This document shows positions 16,343 through 25,389 of a stretch of 35,965 nt of DNA, piece by piece; within the stretch, counting starts at the first letter, position 1, and each line of letters begins with the position of its first letter. The DNA lies in assembly GCA_000405945.1 (NCBI GenBank), contig ASOC01000006.1:1-35965 (forward strand), written 5' to 3'. The notes under the pieces are model-generated. The model had not been told where the DNA came from and ran no database searches. It saw only the letters and a list, made by a program, of their open reading frames with translations. Made by a program: the position numbers and the translations under genes. This stretch comes from Candidatus Omnitrophus fodinae SCGC AAA011-A17 (GTDB lineage Bacteria; Omnitrophota; Omnitrophia; Omnitrophales; Omnitrophaceae).

Positions 16343-18010
16343 TCAGGAGGGGCGTTCGAGAAGATATCCCTGGCCGTAGCGGACGTCCAAATCCTGAAGC
16401 ATGCGGAGGTCGTCAGGGGTTTCAATGCCTTCGGCCACCACTTCCGCGTCCAGCGCTTTGGCGACTTTTAAAAGCCGCCGGAGCGATTGCTCGCGGAAGC
16501 GGTCCTGGGCAATGCCTTTCACAAAACGCTTGTCCACTTTGACAATGTCCGGCTCAAGGATGATAAGGCTTTCAAGACAGCTTCGCCCGAACCCCACGTC
16601 GTCAATGGCGATCAGAATGCCGGCCTGTTTGAAGGCGTTGATGGATGCGGAAAGATAAGACGGATCGCCGATGATTTGCTGTTCGCTCACCTCAATGCAG
16701 AAATTGCCGCGGCCGAAGGTTTGCGGAAAATCCTCCAGCAGGTGCTGGACCGGAATGTCGATGATGGTGGAGGGAAAGAGATTCAGATGGCAGCGGCCGC
16801 CCAAAGCAAGGGCTGCGGCGGCGGAAAGACAGTTTTTGAGGCAAAGATGATCGACCAGGGTGAGGATATGGGCTTCAATGCAGGCGCGGAAAAAATCCTC
16901 CGGCATTTCAAAGCCGTCCACCGAAGCCCGGCTTAAAAACTCATACCCGATTTTTTCCTGGTTATTCAAATCAAAAATCGCCTGTTTAACAGCGTAAAAA
17001 CGTTCGCGGTTGCGAAGCGCGCTTTGAATCGTGGAATAAGAATAATTTTGCTCCCGCTGCCAGGGCTCAAAGGAAACGCGGTTTTTTCCGCTTTCCTTGC
17101 TTTGGTAAAGGATGGGGTGGCTTCTGGAAAGCAATTCGTCCACGGACGGGTCGCCGGGCGCTATGCTCACCAGTCCCAGGCTGGCCGTGAGATGAATGGT
17201 TTCCTTGGAGGACACGGATACGGGCATTCCGGAGATCGCGAGCCGCACTTTTTCCGCCACCTGCACGCCTTCAGCCGGCCGGGTCTGCGGCAGAAGCACC
17301 ACGAATTTGTCACCGCTGATGCGCGCGATGTAATCCGTGCCGCGCAGGGAGGCTTTAAGTTTGCGCGCCACTTCCTTGAGTACCACGTCGCCCACCGCGT
17401 GTCCCAGCACGTCGTTGATGCGGCGGAAGTCGTCCAGATCAATCAAAAGCGCCAAAAGCTCTAGCTCGTCTCTCCGAGTCCATTGGATTTCGCGCGAAAG
17501 CACCTGCTGAAGTCCCCGGCGGTTGAGAAGTTCCGTGAGCGGGTCAATCAGGGACAGCCGTTCCAGGGATTCATTCGCCGCTTTGAGTTCTCCGGAAAGG
17601 GAATCGATTTTGTGATTGGCGTGGTTGCGTTCAACCGCATATAAAATGGCCTGCGTCAATTGCGCGCGCGACAGCTGGGATTTGATCAGGCAATCCTGCG
17701 CCCCGCGCCGCACGGCTTCCATGGAAAGCGGCAGATTGGAAGTCCCGGCCAGCAGGATAACGGGTGTTTGAGAAGCGGCTTTGCGTATGGCGTCAAAGGC
17801 GTCCAATCCTCCCTGATGGGAAAGCTCGAGGTCGAGCAAAACTAAATCAGCGGATTGATGAGCGAGACACGCGACGGCTTGTTCGAGAGTGTGAGCGTGA
17901 TTCAGCAAAAAGCGGCTGGAATCCGAAGGATTCATGGTTAGGCACGCGGCGGCGGTTGATTCTGCTGGCATCGAATCCTCAACTAACAGGACGGTAAGTG
18001 GCGTATCCAT
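16343..18010 (-). CDS. REC-GGDEF(degenerate)-EAL response regulator, probable c-di-GMP phosphodiesterase
   Basis: Residues 1-125 are a receiver domain (LLVEDS acidic pair, phospho-acceptor Asp in VLLDLEL, Lys in CLIKSQ). Residues 150-310 are a GGDEF domain whose active motif reads SGDKF, so the metal-binding Glu is Lys; the inhibitory-site RxxD (RGTD) five residues before it is kept. From about 325 an EAL domain follows: motif EFL in GYEFLSRA, HLNLFPS, CIEVSEQQ, AIDDVGFG, VKVDKRF, VVAEGIET and YGQGYLLERP, that is, all metal and catalytic positions present. Likely a phosphorylation-controlled phosphodiesterase with a ligand-sensing rather than synthetic GGDEF. It starts 38 bases after the histidine kinase gene, its probable cognate partner. 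Confidence 0.9.
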   Translation of the reverse strand: MDTPLTVLLVEDSMPAESTAAACLTMNPSDSSRFLLNHAHTLEQAVACLAHQSADLVLLDLELSHQGGLDAFDAIRKAASQTPVILLAGTSNLPLSMEAVRRGAQDCLIKSQLSRAQLTQAILYAVERNHANHKIDSLSGELKAANESLERLSLIDPLTELLNRRGLQQVLSREIQWTRRDELELLALLIDLDDFRRINDVLGHAVGDVVLKEVARKLKASLRGTDYIARISGDKFVVLLPQTRPAEGVQVAEKVRLAISGMPVSVSSKETIHLTASLGLVSIAPGDPSVDELLSRSHPILYQSKESGKNRVSFEPWQREQNYSYSTIQSALRNRERFYAVKQAIFDLNNQEKIGYEFLSRASVDGFEMPEDFFRACIEAHILTLVDHLCLKNCLSAAAALALGGRCHLNLFPSTIIDIPVQHLLEDFPQTFGRGNFCIEVSEQQIIGDPSYLSASINAFKQAGILIAIDDVGFGRSCLESLIILEPDIVKVDKRFVKGIAQDRFREQSLRRLLKVAKALDAEVVAEGIETPDDLRMLQDLDVRYGQGYLLERPS

Positions 18011-18048
18011 GGGCGTGTAAGGAAGTTGATTATACTGCGGCCAGGTAA

Positions 18049-20442
18049 TTAAGAGGCAAAAATCTTTTCCAAAAGAAAATCTTCGCTGCCGCCATCTTCC
18101 GGGTAGGTGGCGATTAGGCAGGAAAGAGGCACAGATTCCTTAACCTTTTCTTTGGCCAAGAGTTCCTGAAAACCCTGCTGGATTTTTTCCGCCAGGAGAA
18201 GAACGTCAGCTTTGAGGCTGTTCGGTAGAATGAGATACACGGCGTCTACATCCCGGATCAGGGTGTCAGCCTGGGCGCGAAGGCTTTTTTTAATCAGTTT
18301 TTCGAGTTTAGCCAGCCAGGCATGCAGTTTTTCGGGGTCAGCATGTTCCGCGGCCATGCGGATGGCGAGTAGGGAAAAAGAGGTCCCGTGGCGTGAGGCT
18401 TCTTTCAGATTTTTGTTCACATAATCTTTCAAAAGATCCCGGGCCTTGAATTTGGGGAGCGTGAACGTGAACACCGTGCCTTCTCCGAGTTTGCTCGCCA
18501 CGCTGATATGGCCTTTGTGCAGTTCGACGATGCCTTTGGCAATGGAAAGCCCGAGGCCCGTTCCTTTTTCGCCTATGCCCGCCTCGCGGTGAAATTGTTC
18601 GAATTTGCCGAACACCCGCGGCAGGGCGTCGGCTGCCATGCCTATGCCCGTGTCCGCGACCGCGCATTGCACCAAGTTTCCTTTATCTTCCACGGAAATT
18701 TCAATATGCCCCTTTTCCGTGAACTTGAGAGCGTTGCCCATCAAATTGGTGAATACCTGGATGATTTTGTCGCGGTCCGCAAAAAGTTCAATGGACGGAG
18801 CCGAAAACCTGGTTTTAAGTTCCAGCCCCCGGTCTTTGACCCGCTGGGTGAATAGCGCCTGAATGCCTTTGACCAAATCCGCCACGTCCATGTGGTCCAG
18901 TTTGATTTCAAGACGGCCCGCCTCGATGCTGGAAATATCCAGAAGGTTGTCGATGATGCGGCGCAGGCGGTCAATGTCTTCGAGGGAAAGCGAGAGAAAG
19001 GTGCGCTGTTCCGGGGTGACACTTCCCAGCATTTCGTCAAGCACCAGCGACACGCCTTCGCGGATCACGGTGAGCGGAGTCCTTAATTCATGGGACACGG
19101 TTGAAATGAATTCGGTTTTCATCCTGTCCACTTCCTTTTCCTTGGTGATGTCCCGGAAAATTTCAATGGCGCCGCTGATGGTTCCGTTGATCTCAATGGG
19201 CGATACGGTGATGGAAACCGGAAACCGGCTTTTGTCTTTCCTCATGTAATAGGCGGTGGCGCTCACTTTTTTTCCCGTGGCCAGGGCCAGCGAGGTGGGG
19301 ATTTTGTCCGGGGTCAGTGCCAGTCCTTTCTCATCCAGGCAGGGTGTGATTTCGGCAAGCGTGTGGCCGTAAACCTTCTCGGCGTTCAGTCCCAGCATGA
19401 TTTCAGCCTGGTGATTGAGAATCATGATTTTGCCGGCCTGATCCGTGGCCATCATGCCGTCTCCGATACTGGCCAGCAAGGTTTCGTAACGCACCTTTTC
19501 CTGCTCGATATTGACCTTGGCAACTTCAAGGTCTTTAAGGACATTCTGAATTTCGTCCACTTTTTGAGCCAATTCCCGCGTTTTTTCGCGCACCTTGTCT
19601 TCCAGGCCGGAATAAGACTCTTTGAGTTTCGCGGTCATTTCATTGAAAGCCACGGCCAGTTGTCCGATTTCATCCCGGCTTTCAATGCCGATGCGGTAAA
19701 GCAAATCACCCTTTCCGATAATATGCGCGCCGCGCTGCAGCGCCTGAATGGGTTTTAAGATGGAATTGGAGACCAGCAGGCCCAGGATGCCGGCCAGAAT
19801 AATGGCGAAAATGCCTATCATCATCAACAGCCTCAGGGATTCCTGCACCAGGTCATAGGTTTGCATGACGATTTTTTTGACCTTGGTGGAGGTAACCTCG
19901 AGGCTGTCCCCGTATTTTTTGCCTCGCATCTGGACATAGGCCTCAAGCCCGTTTTTATACTCTTCTTTGAATTTCCAATAGTCCGGGCTTTCCAGAATTT
20001 GCACGGCCTGCCGCGAGTTGGCGGCGTCTACGGCCTGAATGGCCTGATTTTCCATTTCCACAAAGCCCATTTCCGCCCGGTGCAGATTGGAGAAAATTTC
20101 CTTGTCCCAGGCGCCGCCGCGCTGAATGGCTTCCTTGATGCTGGTTTCAAGCTGGGGCTGCATGATTTGATAGCGGTATTTCCATTTTCTGTCTTCGGTG
20201 AACGCGTAGTTTCTGGCCGCGTCCGTCAAAACCTGGTCGAGGTAGCGGATTTTCTGCGCCACGCCGTCAAGGTGGGAAGTGATTTCGATTTCCTGCAGGC
20301 CTTTGGGAATGTCCTGCGTGAGAGGGTCAATCACTTTGTTGAGCTCCAAATAGGCCACGATGCTCACCACGCCCACGAGAAGAGCGACGATGAGAAAGCC
20401 TGACACGAGCCGGGTGCTGATTTTGAGGTCTTTAATAAGCAT
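18049..20442 (-). CDS. membrane hybrid-type sensor histidine kinase with extra C-terminal domain
   Basis: Order over 797 residues: membrane helix 1 (about 12-32), a helical periplasmic sensor of about 165 residues, membrane helix 2 (about 205-228), HAMP, a coiled coil, a PAS domain (LLASIGDGMMATDQAGKI onward), HisKA with SHELRTPL, and HATPase with NLMGNALKF, DTGIGM and GTGLGLSIA. After the kinase core about 130 residues follow; they end with RDVDAVYLILPNSLKADVLLLAEKIQQGF, which resembles the RxDD...A...A..I part of a GGDEF-like fold without catalytic motif. No receiver domain is fused; the next gene supplies one. Start ATG at 20442 lacks a clear ribosome binding site. Confidence 0.92.
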   Translation of the reverse strand: MLIKDLKISTRLVSGFLIVALLVGVVSIVAYLELNKVIDPLTQDIPKGLQEIEITSHLDGVAQKIRYLDQVLTDAARNYAFTEDRKWKYRYQIMQPQLETSIKEAIQRGGAWDKEIFSNLHRAEMGFVEMENQAIQAVDAANSRQAVQILESPDYWKFKEEYKNGLEAYVQMRGKKYGDSLEVTSTKVKKIVMQTYDLVQESLRLLMMIGIFAIILAGILGLLVSNSILKPIQALQRGAHIIGKGDLLYRIGIESRDEIGQLAVAFNEMTAKLKESYSGLEDKVREKTRELAQKVDEIQNVLKDLEVAKVNIEQEKVRYETLLASIGDGMMATDQAGKIMILNHQAEIMLGLNAEKVYGHTLAEITPCLDEKGLALTPDKIPTSLALATGKKVSATAYYMRKDKSRFPVSITVSPIEINGTISGAIEIFRDITKEKEVDRMKTEFISTVSHELRTPLTVIREGVSLVLDEMLGSVTPEQRTFLSLSLEDIDRLRRIIDNLLDISSIEAGRLEIKLDHMDVADLVKGIQALFTQRVKDRGLELKTRFSAPSIELFADRDKIIQVFTNLMGNALKFTEKGHIEISVEDKGNLVQCAVADTGIGMAADALPRVFGKFEQFHREAGIGEKGTGLGLSIAKGIVELHKGHISVASKLGEGTVFTFTLPKFKARDLLKDYVNKNLKEASRHGTSFSLLAIRMAAEHADPEKLHAWLAKLEKLIKKSLRAQADTLIRDVDAVYLILPNSLKADVLLLAEKIQQGFQELLAKEKVKESVPLSCLIATYPEDGGSEDFLLEKIFAS

Positions 20443-20502
20443 ACATCTAGAGAATCGGCCTTATGGCCGTTTCATTGACGGAAAAGAACGGGGCTAGACC
20501 TT

Positions 20503-20536
20503 GCCGGCCGGATAATCGTTTCTTATAAGGGCCGGC
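20503..20536. repeat. inverted repeat between parvulin-like and kinase genes
   Basis: GCCGGCC (20503-20509) and GGCCGGC (20530-20536) face each other over 20 bases. It follows the parvulin-like stop codon and precedes the kinase start, both on the minus strand. There is no T run, so it is at best a weak or Rho-assisted terminator. Confidence 0.4.
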
Positions 20537-20559
20537 CATGCCTGCTGACAGGGAATCAA

Positions 20560-21498
20560 TCAGCGGGTTTTTTCTTGAAGAATTTTGGTCAGGATTTTAG
20601 GCCGTGCCTGTTCGTAGGGCATGATGTAGGATTCTTTCCGGTCTGAAGCCCAAAAAAGATAACGGAGGCCATCCGCATCTTCAATCAGCAGGGTTTCCCC
20701 CTTTTTCATGTTGAATATCCTGCCGCAGGCGGCCGGAGAAAAAAGATTGTTGAAGGTATCGCCTTTTTTCATCCACCCCGCGTCTTTCCAGGCCTTGCTT
20801 GCCGAAGGATTTTTGAGGAGGCCCTGAGGAGATTCCGTCATTGCGGGCGGATTTATGAATTTCAAACGGAGCTGTACCGGCATCCGGAACTCTTCCTTCC
20901 GTGAATGATAATAGGCGCTTAACTCCTCCTCGGTCACGCCGCTTGCATGAATGATGGTATGTGTTTTTGCCGCACTCGGGACTGCCTGGCCCGCCGGTTT
21001 GCTTTCAGGCTTGTCAAGGCTGATAAATTGTACGCCGATATTTTTTCCAGGCTCCGGCAGACTGGAAAGATCTTTATCCTCCTGAGACATGGGGCCGAGA
21101 TAAATCGGCTGTTTGACAATGCTCTTTTCAGGCTTGATGGGGGCGGTGCCTTGCCCCATATAATGGTAAGGCTCTCCGTTCACCGTGAGAATATCCATTT
21201 TTCTGACAGCGTAGGATGCCCCGGGTTTTACCCGGGGATCCGAAGCAGCAGGCTTTTGCAGCACCCGCAAGGGTGTACCCGCCCGCGGACCCATGCCACG
21301 GGCGGGTGGCCGAGCGAAGCGAGGTCCCTTGACATTGAGGGTGCCGTCTGACGGGGTGTCAAGGTAGAGATAGGTTTGATCTTCGCTGATAATTTCCCCC
21401 TCAAGAGTTTTGCCCATTCTGGTTTCAAAAGTGTCCGCGAAAAGGAGAGGGCACGGCTGGAGTAAAATAAAGAAAAAAAACACGAGCAATCGCGGCAT
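20560..21498 (-). CDS. secreted parvulin (PpiC/SurA)-like protein with in-frame palindromic insert
   Basis: The protein has 312 residues from the ATG at 21498 (AAAGGG upstream; the GTG at 21537 is poorer). It begins with a signal peptide ending LLFA. Residues 25-57 form a small beta unit (MGKTLEGEIISEDQTYLYLDT). About residues 58-97 (GPRFARPPARGMG...ASYAV) come from a GC-rich palindromic element and interrupt what looks like a continuous strand pair NVK...RKMDILTVNGE. The C-terminal third (VTEEELSAYYHSRKEEFR, WMKKGDTFNNL, MKKGETLLIEDADGLRYLFWA, MPYEQARPKI) has the pattern of a parvulin prolyl isomerase domain. Role inferred: envelope protein folding. Confidence 0.7.
   Translation of the reverse strand: MPRLLVFFFFILLQPCPLLFADTFETRMGKTLEGEIISEDQTYLYLDTPSDGTLNVKGPRFARPPARGMGPRAGTPLRVLQKPAASDPRVKPGASYAVRKMDILTVNGEPYHYMGQGTAPIKPEKSIVKQPIYLGPMSQEDKDLSSLPEPGKNIGVQFISLDKPESKPAGQAVPSAAKTHTIIHASGVTEEELSAYYHSRKEEFRMPVQLRLKFINPPAMTESPQGLLKNPSASKAWKDAGWMKKGDTFNNLFSPAACGRIFNMKKGETLLIEDADGLRYLFWASDRKESYIMPYEQARPKILTKILQEKTR
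21215..21330. repeat. GC-rich multi-hairpin element inside a coding sequence
   Basis: Seen in order on the plus strand: CCCCGGGT-TTT-ACCCGGGG (21219-21237), CACCC-GCAA-GGGTG (21262-21275), and ACCCGCCCG...CGGGCGGGT with 13 bases between, then a tail with GAGCGAAGCGAGG. Composition is much richer in GC than the gene around it, and the translation is basic and proline-rich. It keeps the frame open. No second copy was found in the window. Confidence 0.65.
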
Positions 21499-21555
21499 AG
21501 ACACCCTTTTGGGGGACAAACGTTTAATTTTCAACACAAAAAGCTGATCCAGTGA

Positions 21556-21628
21556 ACGCTCCTCAGGCTTTACAGCCGTGGAGCGTCACCCTGAACCAAA
21601 AACCATTTATCCGTGGCTTTCTGGTTCA
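21556..21628. promoter_or_regulatory. two consecutive hairpins in the gap upstream of nifJ
   Basis: First hairpin: ACGCTCC (21556-21562) with GGAGCGT (21580-21586), and GGCT-TTAC-AGCC inside. Second: TGAACCA (21592-21598) with TGGTTCA (21622-21628), with an inner CCA/TGG pairing. The gap lies between divergent genes (parvulin-like and nifJ). It may be a structured leader or operator pair; no known riboswitch consensus fits. Downstream to the nifJ ATG the sequence is AT-rich with no clear -35/-10 pair. Confidence 0.45.
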
Positions 21629-21765
21629 TGGGTAAAAAACGCTATCTTTGAGCGCGAAAATGAGCATAATAATTACCTTAATATTGAATAGGGCTATTTC
21701 GAAACCGCCCAATAGTTATCAGCAAGATTTTAAGTCATCATAACCTGTGAGGCAGCGGTAAATCC

Positions 21766-24700
21766 ATGGATATTTTATCCCCGGCGCAAAAATCCGGCAA
21801 AAAACAGAACGAAAAAGCATTGTTTAAAACCATTGACGCCAATGAAGCCGTAGCCCAGGTGGCCTATCAGGCCAGCGAAGTGATCGCGATTTATCCCATC
21901 ACGCCGTCTTCGACCATGGGCGAATGGGCCGATCAGTGGCAATCAGAAGGCAAGCCCAATGCATGGGGCATTGTTCCCACCGTGGTGGAAATGCAAAGCG
22001 AAGGCGGCGCGGCCGGGGCTGTGCACGGCGCTCTTCAGGGCGGCGCTTTGTCGACGACTTTCACGGCTTCGCAAGGGCTTCTTCTCATGATTCCCAACAT
22101 GTACAAAATCGCGGGCGAATTGACGCCAGTGGTTTTTCACGTGGCGGCCCGCTCGCTGGCCGCGCAGGGATTGTCCATTTTCGGGGACCACAGCGACGTG
22201 ATGGCCGCGCGGGGCACCGGATTTGCGCTTCTTTCCTCGGGCTCGGTTCAGGAAGCCATGGATTTAGCTCTTATCGCCCACGCCGCCACCTTGAAAACCC
22301 GCATTCCTTTTCTCCATTTTTTTGACGGGTTCCGCACCTCGCATGAAATTTCAAAAATTGAAATGGTGAGCAAAGAAGACATTCTCGCGCTGCTGGACAA
22401 AAACCTTATTCGAGAGCACCGCGGACGGGCGCTTTCACCGGACCATCCGGTTTTGCGCGGCACGGCCCAGAATCCGGATGTCTATTTTCAGGCGCGCGAA
22501 AGCGTGAACCGTTATTATAACGCGATCCCCGAAACCGTGGAGCAGGTCATGCGCCAATTCGGAGAGCGCACCGGCCGTTATTATCATCCCTTTGAATATC
22601 AAGGCGCGCCGGACGCGGAACGCGTCGTCGTGATCATGGGGTCCGGCGTCGAAACTGTGGAAGAAACCGCGCGTCATCTCAATCATTCCGGCTGCAAAAC
22701 CGGCGTGCTTAAAGTCCGCCTTTACAGGCCTTTTGACAACCGGCGTTTTCTCGAGACGCTTCCTTTGACGGTGAAATCCATCGCGGTTCTCGACCGCACC
22801 AAAGAGCCGGGCAGTGCGGGAGAGCCTCTTTATCTGGATTGCGTAAACGCTTTTTACGAAGGTTCTCAGCAAGGGTACTCGTCTTTCAAGGCCATTCCCA
22901 GAATCGCGGGCGGCCGCTACGGGCTTTCCTCCAAAGAGTTCACGCCCGCCATGGTGAAGGCTGTTTTTGACCATCTCGAGGAGGCCGCGCTTAAAAATCA
23001 TTTCACGGTCGGCATTCACGATGATGTGACGCATACCAGCCTCAAGGTCGATGCTTCCTTTTCCATTGATTCCGAGGATGTTTTTCGCGGTATTTTTTAC
23101 GGCCTGGGCTCGGACGGTACGGTGGGCGCCAATAAAAATTCCATCAAAATCATCGGTGAAAACACGGATAATTTCGCTCAAGGCTATTTTGTTTATGATT
23201 CCAAAAAAGCCGGGGCGGTTACGATTTCCCATTTGCGCTTCGGCCTCAAACCGATTCGCGCGCCGTATCTGGTGGAACAGGCCAACTTCGTAGGCTGCCA
23301 CCAATTTGTGTTTCTCGAGCGTTACGACATGCTCAAAAATATCCGCCAGGGCGGGACCTTTCTTTTGAACGCGTATTTTGGCCCGGACGAAGTATGGCAG
23401 CATTTGCCCGGCGCGGCGCGGAAACAAATGATCGAGAAAAAATTAAAATTTTATGTGATTGACGCGTACAAGGTGGCTGAAAAGTCCGGCATGGGCGGGA
23501 GAATCAACACCGTGATGCAGGTTTGTTTTTTCGCGATTTCCGGCGTGCTGCCCAAAGACCGGGCCATTGCCGAAATCAAAAAATCGATAGAGAAAACTTA
23601 CGGGAAAAAGGGCGAAGAAGTGGTGAGCATGAATCTGAATGCCGTGGACCGCACCCTGGAGCATCTTTTTGAAGTCAACGTGCCAGCCGCGGACGCGGGA
23701 GGGAATGAAATCAAACCGTTAGTGGCGGATGATGCGCCCCTGTTTGTGCGCGATGTTCTGGGCAGGATGATTGAGGGGCATGGCGACGAGCTTCCGGTGA
23801 GCGCGTTTCCCGCGGACGGGACGTATCCCACCGGCACCGCGAAATATGAAAAGCGGAATCTGGCGCAGGAGATTCCGGTTTGGGACCCTCAGATTTGCAT
23901 TCAATGCGGCAAATGCGCTTTTGTCTGCCCTCACGCCGTGATCCGCGTCAAGGTCTATGAGCCGGAAGCTGTGGTTCTGTCCCCGGAAACGTTTAAATCA
24001 ATTGAGGCTAAAGACCTGGAATGGAAGGGGCTGAAAATGACCATTCAGGTCGCGCCCGAGGATTGCACGGGCTGCGGCATTTGCGTGGTGGTGTGCCCGG
24101 CCAAGAACAAAAGCGAAGCCAGGCTCAAGGCCATCAACATGCGTCCCCAGCCGCCGCTCCGGGAAGCTGAAAAGAAAAATTGGAATTTCTTTTTAAATAT
24201 TCCCGAGCTTGACCGCCGGCGCATTAAACCTGAGAATATCCGCCAGCAGCAAGTGCAGGAGCCCTTGTTTGAATTTTCAAGCTCCTGCGCGGGATGCGGG
24301 GAAACGCCCTATTTGAAACTTTTGTCCCAGCTGTTCGGCGACAGGTCCGTGATTGCCAACGCGACGGGATGCTCGTCGATATACGGCGGCAATCTTCCCA
24401 CCACGCCCTGGACCCGCAACGCGCAAGGCCGCGGGCCGGCCTGGTCCAATTCTCTTTTTGAAGACAACGCTGAATTCGGGCTTGGCATTCGTCTCGCGCT
24501 GGAAAAACAGCGGGAAATCGCTTGCGGCCTGCTCAAAGATTTATCTCCGCGGCTGGGAGAGGATTTTGTACAGGCGCTTCTCGGAGCCGAGCAGAATAAT
24601 GAAGCCGATATTTATGAACAACGGGAAAGGGTCGAGGCCCTTAAAACAAAATTAAAACAGCTGGATTCGGACGACCGGGCCGCGGAGCTTTTGGAATTGG

Positions 24701-25389
24701 CCGATTCCCTCACAAAAAAAAGCGTTTGGATTGTGGGCGGTGACGGCTGGGCTTATGACATCGGTTACGGAGGGTTGGATCACGTGCTGGCCGGCGGCCG
24801 CAATGTGAATGTTCTTGTTCTCGACACGGAAGTTTATTCCAACACGGGTGGTCAAATGTCCAAATCCACGCCCCGCGCGGCCATTGCCAAATTCGCGGCC
24901 GGAGGCAAGCCGGCCGCGAAAAAAGATCTCGGACTTATGGCCATGACTTACGGCAATGTTTATGTTGCGAGCGTTGCCATGGGCGCGCGCGATGAACACA
25001 CGCTCAAGGCTTTTCTTGAAGCCGAAGCCTATCAGGGGCCGTCGCTTATTATCGCTTACAGCCACTGCGTGGCGCATGGCATCAATATGACGAACGGTAT
25101 GCAGAATCAAAAGGCCGCGGTGGATTCGGGCCAGTGGCTTTTGTACCGGTTTCATCCGGACAGAATTAAGGAAGGGCAAAATCCGTTAAGTCTGGATTCC
25201 CGGGCGCCTTCTATCCCGCTTAGCAATTATCTTTTGATGGAAAACCGGTTTAAGATGCTTACCAAAAGCCGGCCCGAGGAGGCCAAAAAATTGTTTGAAC
25301 AAGCGCAAAAAGACGCCGAAATCCGCTGGAAACTTTACGAGTATCTGGCGGGCGCCAAGAGTGCGCCAGAACCTCCGAGGAGCGCCTGA
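21766..25389 (+). CDS. nifJ: pyruvate:ferredoxin (flavodoxin) oxidoreductase
   Basis: This single-chain enzyme of 1207 residues converts pyruvate and CoA to acetyl-CoA and CO2 with reduced ferredoxin, or the reverse. Domain I has YPITPSSTMGEWADQW; the gamma-type domain has GTVGANKNSIKIIGE and FAQGYFVYDSKKAG. Two [4Fe-4S] clusters bind at CIQCGKCAFVCPHAV and CTGCGICVVVCPAK. The TPP domain starts SCAGCGETPYLKLL (with Cys for the third cluster) and holds NATGCSSIYGG, GGDGWAYDIGYGGLDH and DTEVYSNTGGQ. The C-terminal domain is present, so the enzyme is complete. The stop overlaps the next gene start by one base (TGATG). Confidence 0.96.
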   Translation: MDILSPAQKSGKKQNEKALFKTIDANEAVAQVAYQASEVIAIYPITPSSTMGEWADQWQSEGKPNAWGIVPTVVEMQSEGGAAGAVHGALQGGALSTTFTASQGLLLMIPNMYKIAGELTPVVFHVAARSLAAQGLSIFGDHSDVMAARGTGFALLSSGSVQEAMDLALIAHAATLKTRIPFLHFFDGFRTSHEISKIEMVSKEDILALLDKNLIREHRGRALSPDHPVLRGTAQNPDVYFQARESVNRYYNAIPETVEQVMRQFGERTGRYYHPFEYQGAPDAERVVVIMGSGVETVEETARHLNHSGCKTGVLKVRLYRPFDNRRFLETLPLTVKSIAVLDRTKEPGSAGEPLYLDCVNAFYEGSQQGYSSFKAIPRIAGGRYGLSSKEFTPAMVKAVFDHLEEAALKNHFTVGIHDDVTHTSLKVDASFSIDSEDVFRGIFYGLGSDGTVGANKNSIKIIGENTDNFAQGYFVYDSKKAGAVTISHLRFGLKPIRAPYLVEQANFVGCHQFVFLERYDMLKNIRQGGTFLLNAYFGPDEVWQHLPGAARKQMIEKKLKFYVIDAYKVAEKSGMGGRINTVMQVCFFAISGVLPKDRAIAEIKKSIEKTYGKKGEEVVSMNLNAVDRTLEHLFEVNVPAADAGGNEIKPLVADDAPLFVRDVLGRMIEGHGDELPVSAFPADGTYPTGTAKYEKRNLAQEIPVWDPQICIQCGKCAFVCPHAVIRVKVYEPEAVVLSPETFKSIEAKDLEWKGLKMTIQVAPEDCTGCGICVVVCPAKNKSEARLKAINMRPQPPLREAEKKNWNFFLNIPELDRRRIKPENIRQQQVQEPLFEFSSSCAGCGETPYLKLLSQLFGDRSVIANATGCSSIYGGNLPTTPWTRNAQGRGPAWSNSLFEDNAEFGLGIRLALEKQREIACGLLKDLSPRLGEDFVQALLGAEQNNEADIYEQRERVEALKTKLKQLDSDDRAAELLELADSLTKKSVWIVGGDGWAYDIGYGGLDHVLAGGRNVNVLVLDTEVYSNTGGQMSKSTPRAAIAKFAAGGKPAAKKDLGLMAMTYGNVYVASVAMGARDEHTLKAFLEAEAYQGPSLIIAYSHCVAHGINMTNGMQNQKAAVDSGQWLLYRFHPDRIKEGQNPLSLDSRAPSIPLSNYLLMENRFKMLTKSRPEEAKKLFEQAQKDAEIRWKLYEYLAGAKSAPEPPRSA

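Noticed and set aside
22435-23427. 330-codon frame on the minus strand
   Set aside because: It is the reverse of nifJ, a complete known enzyme; no features of its own.
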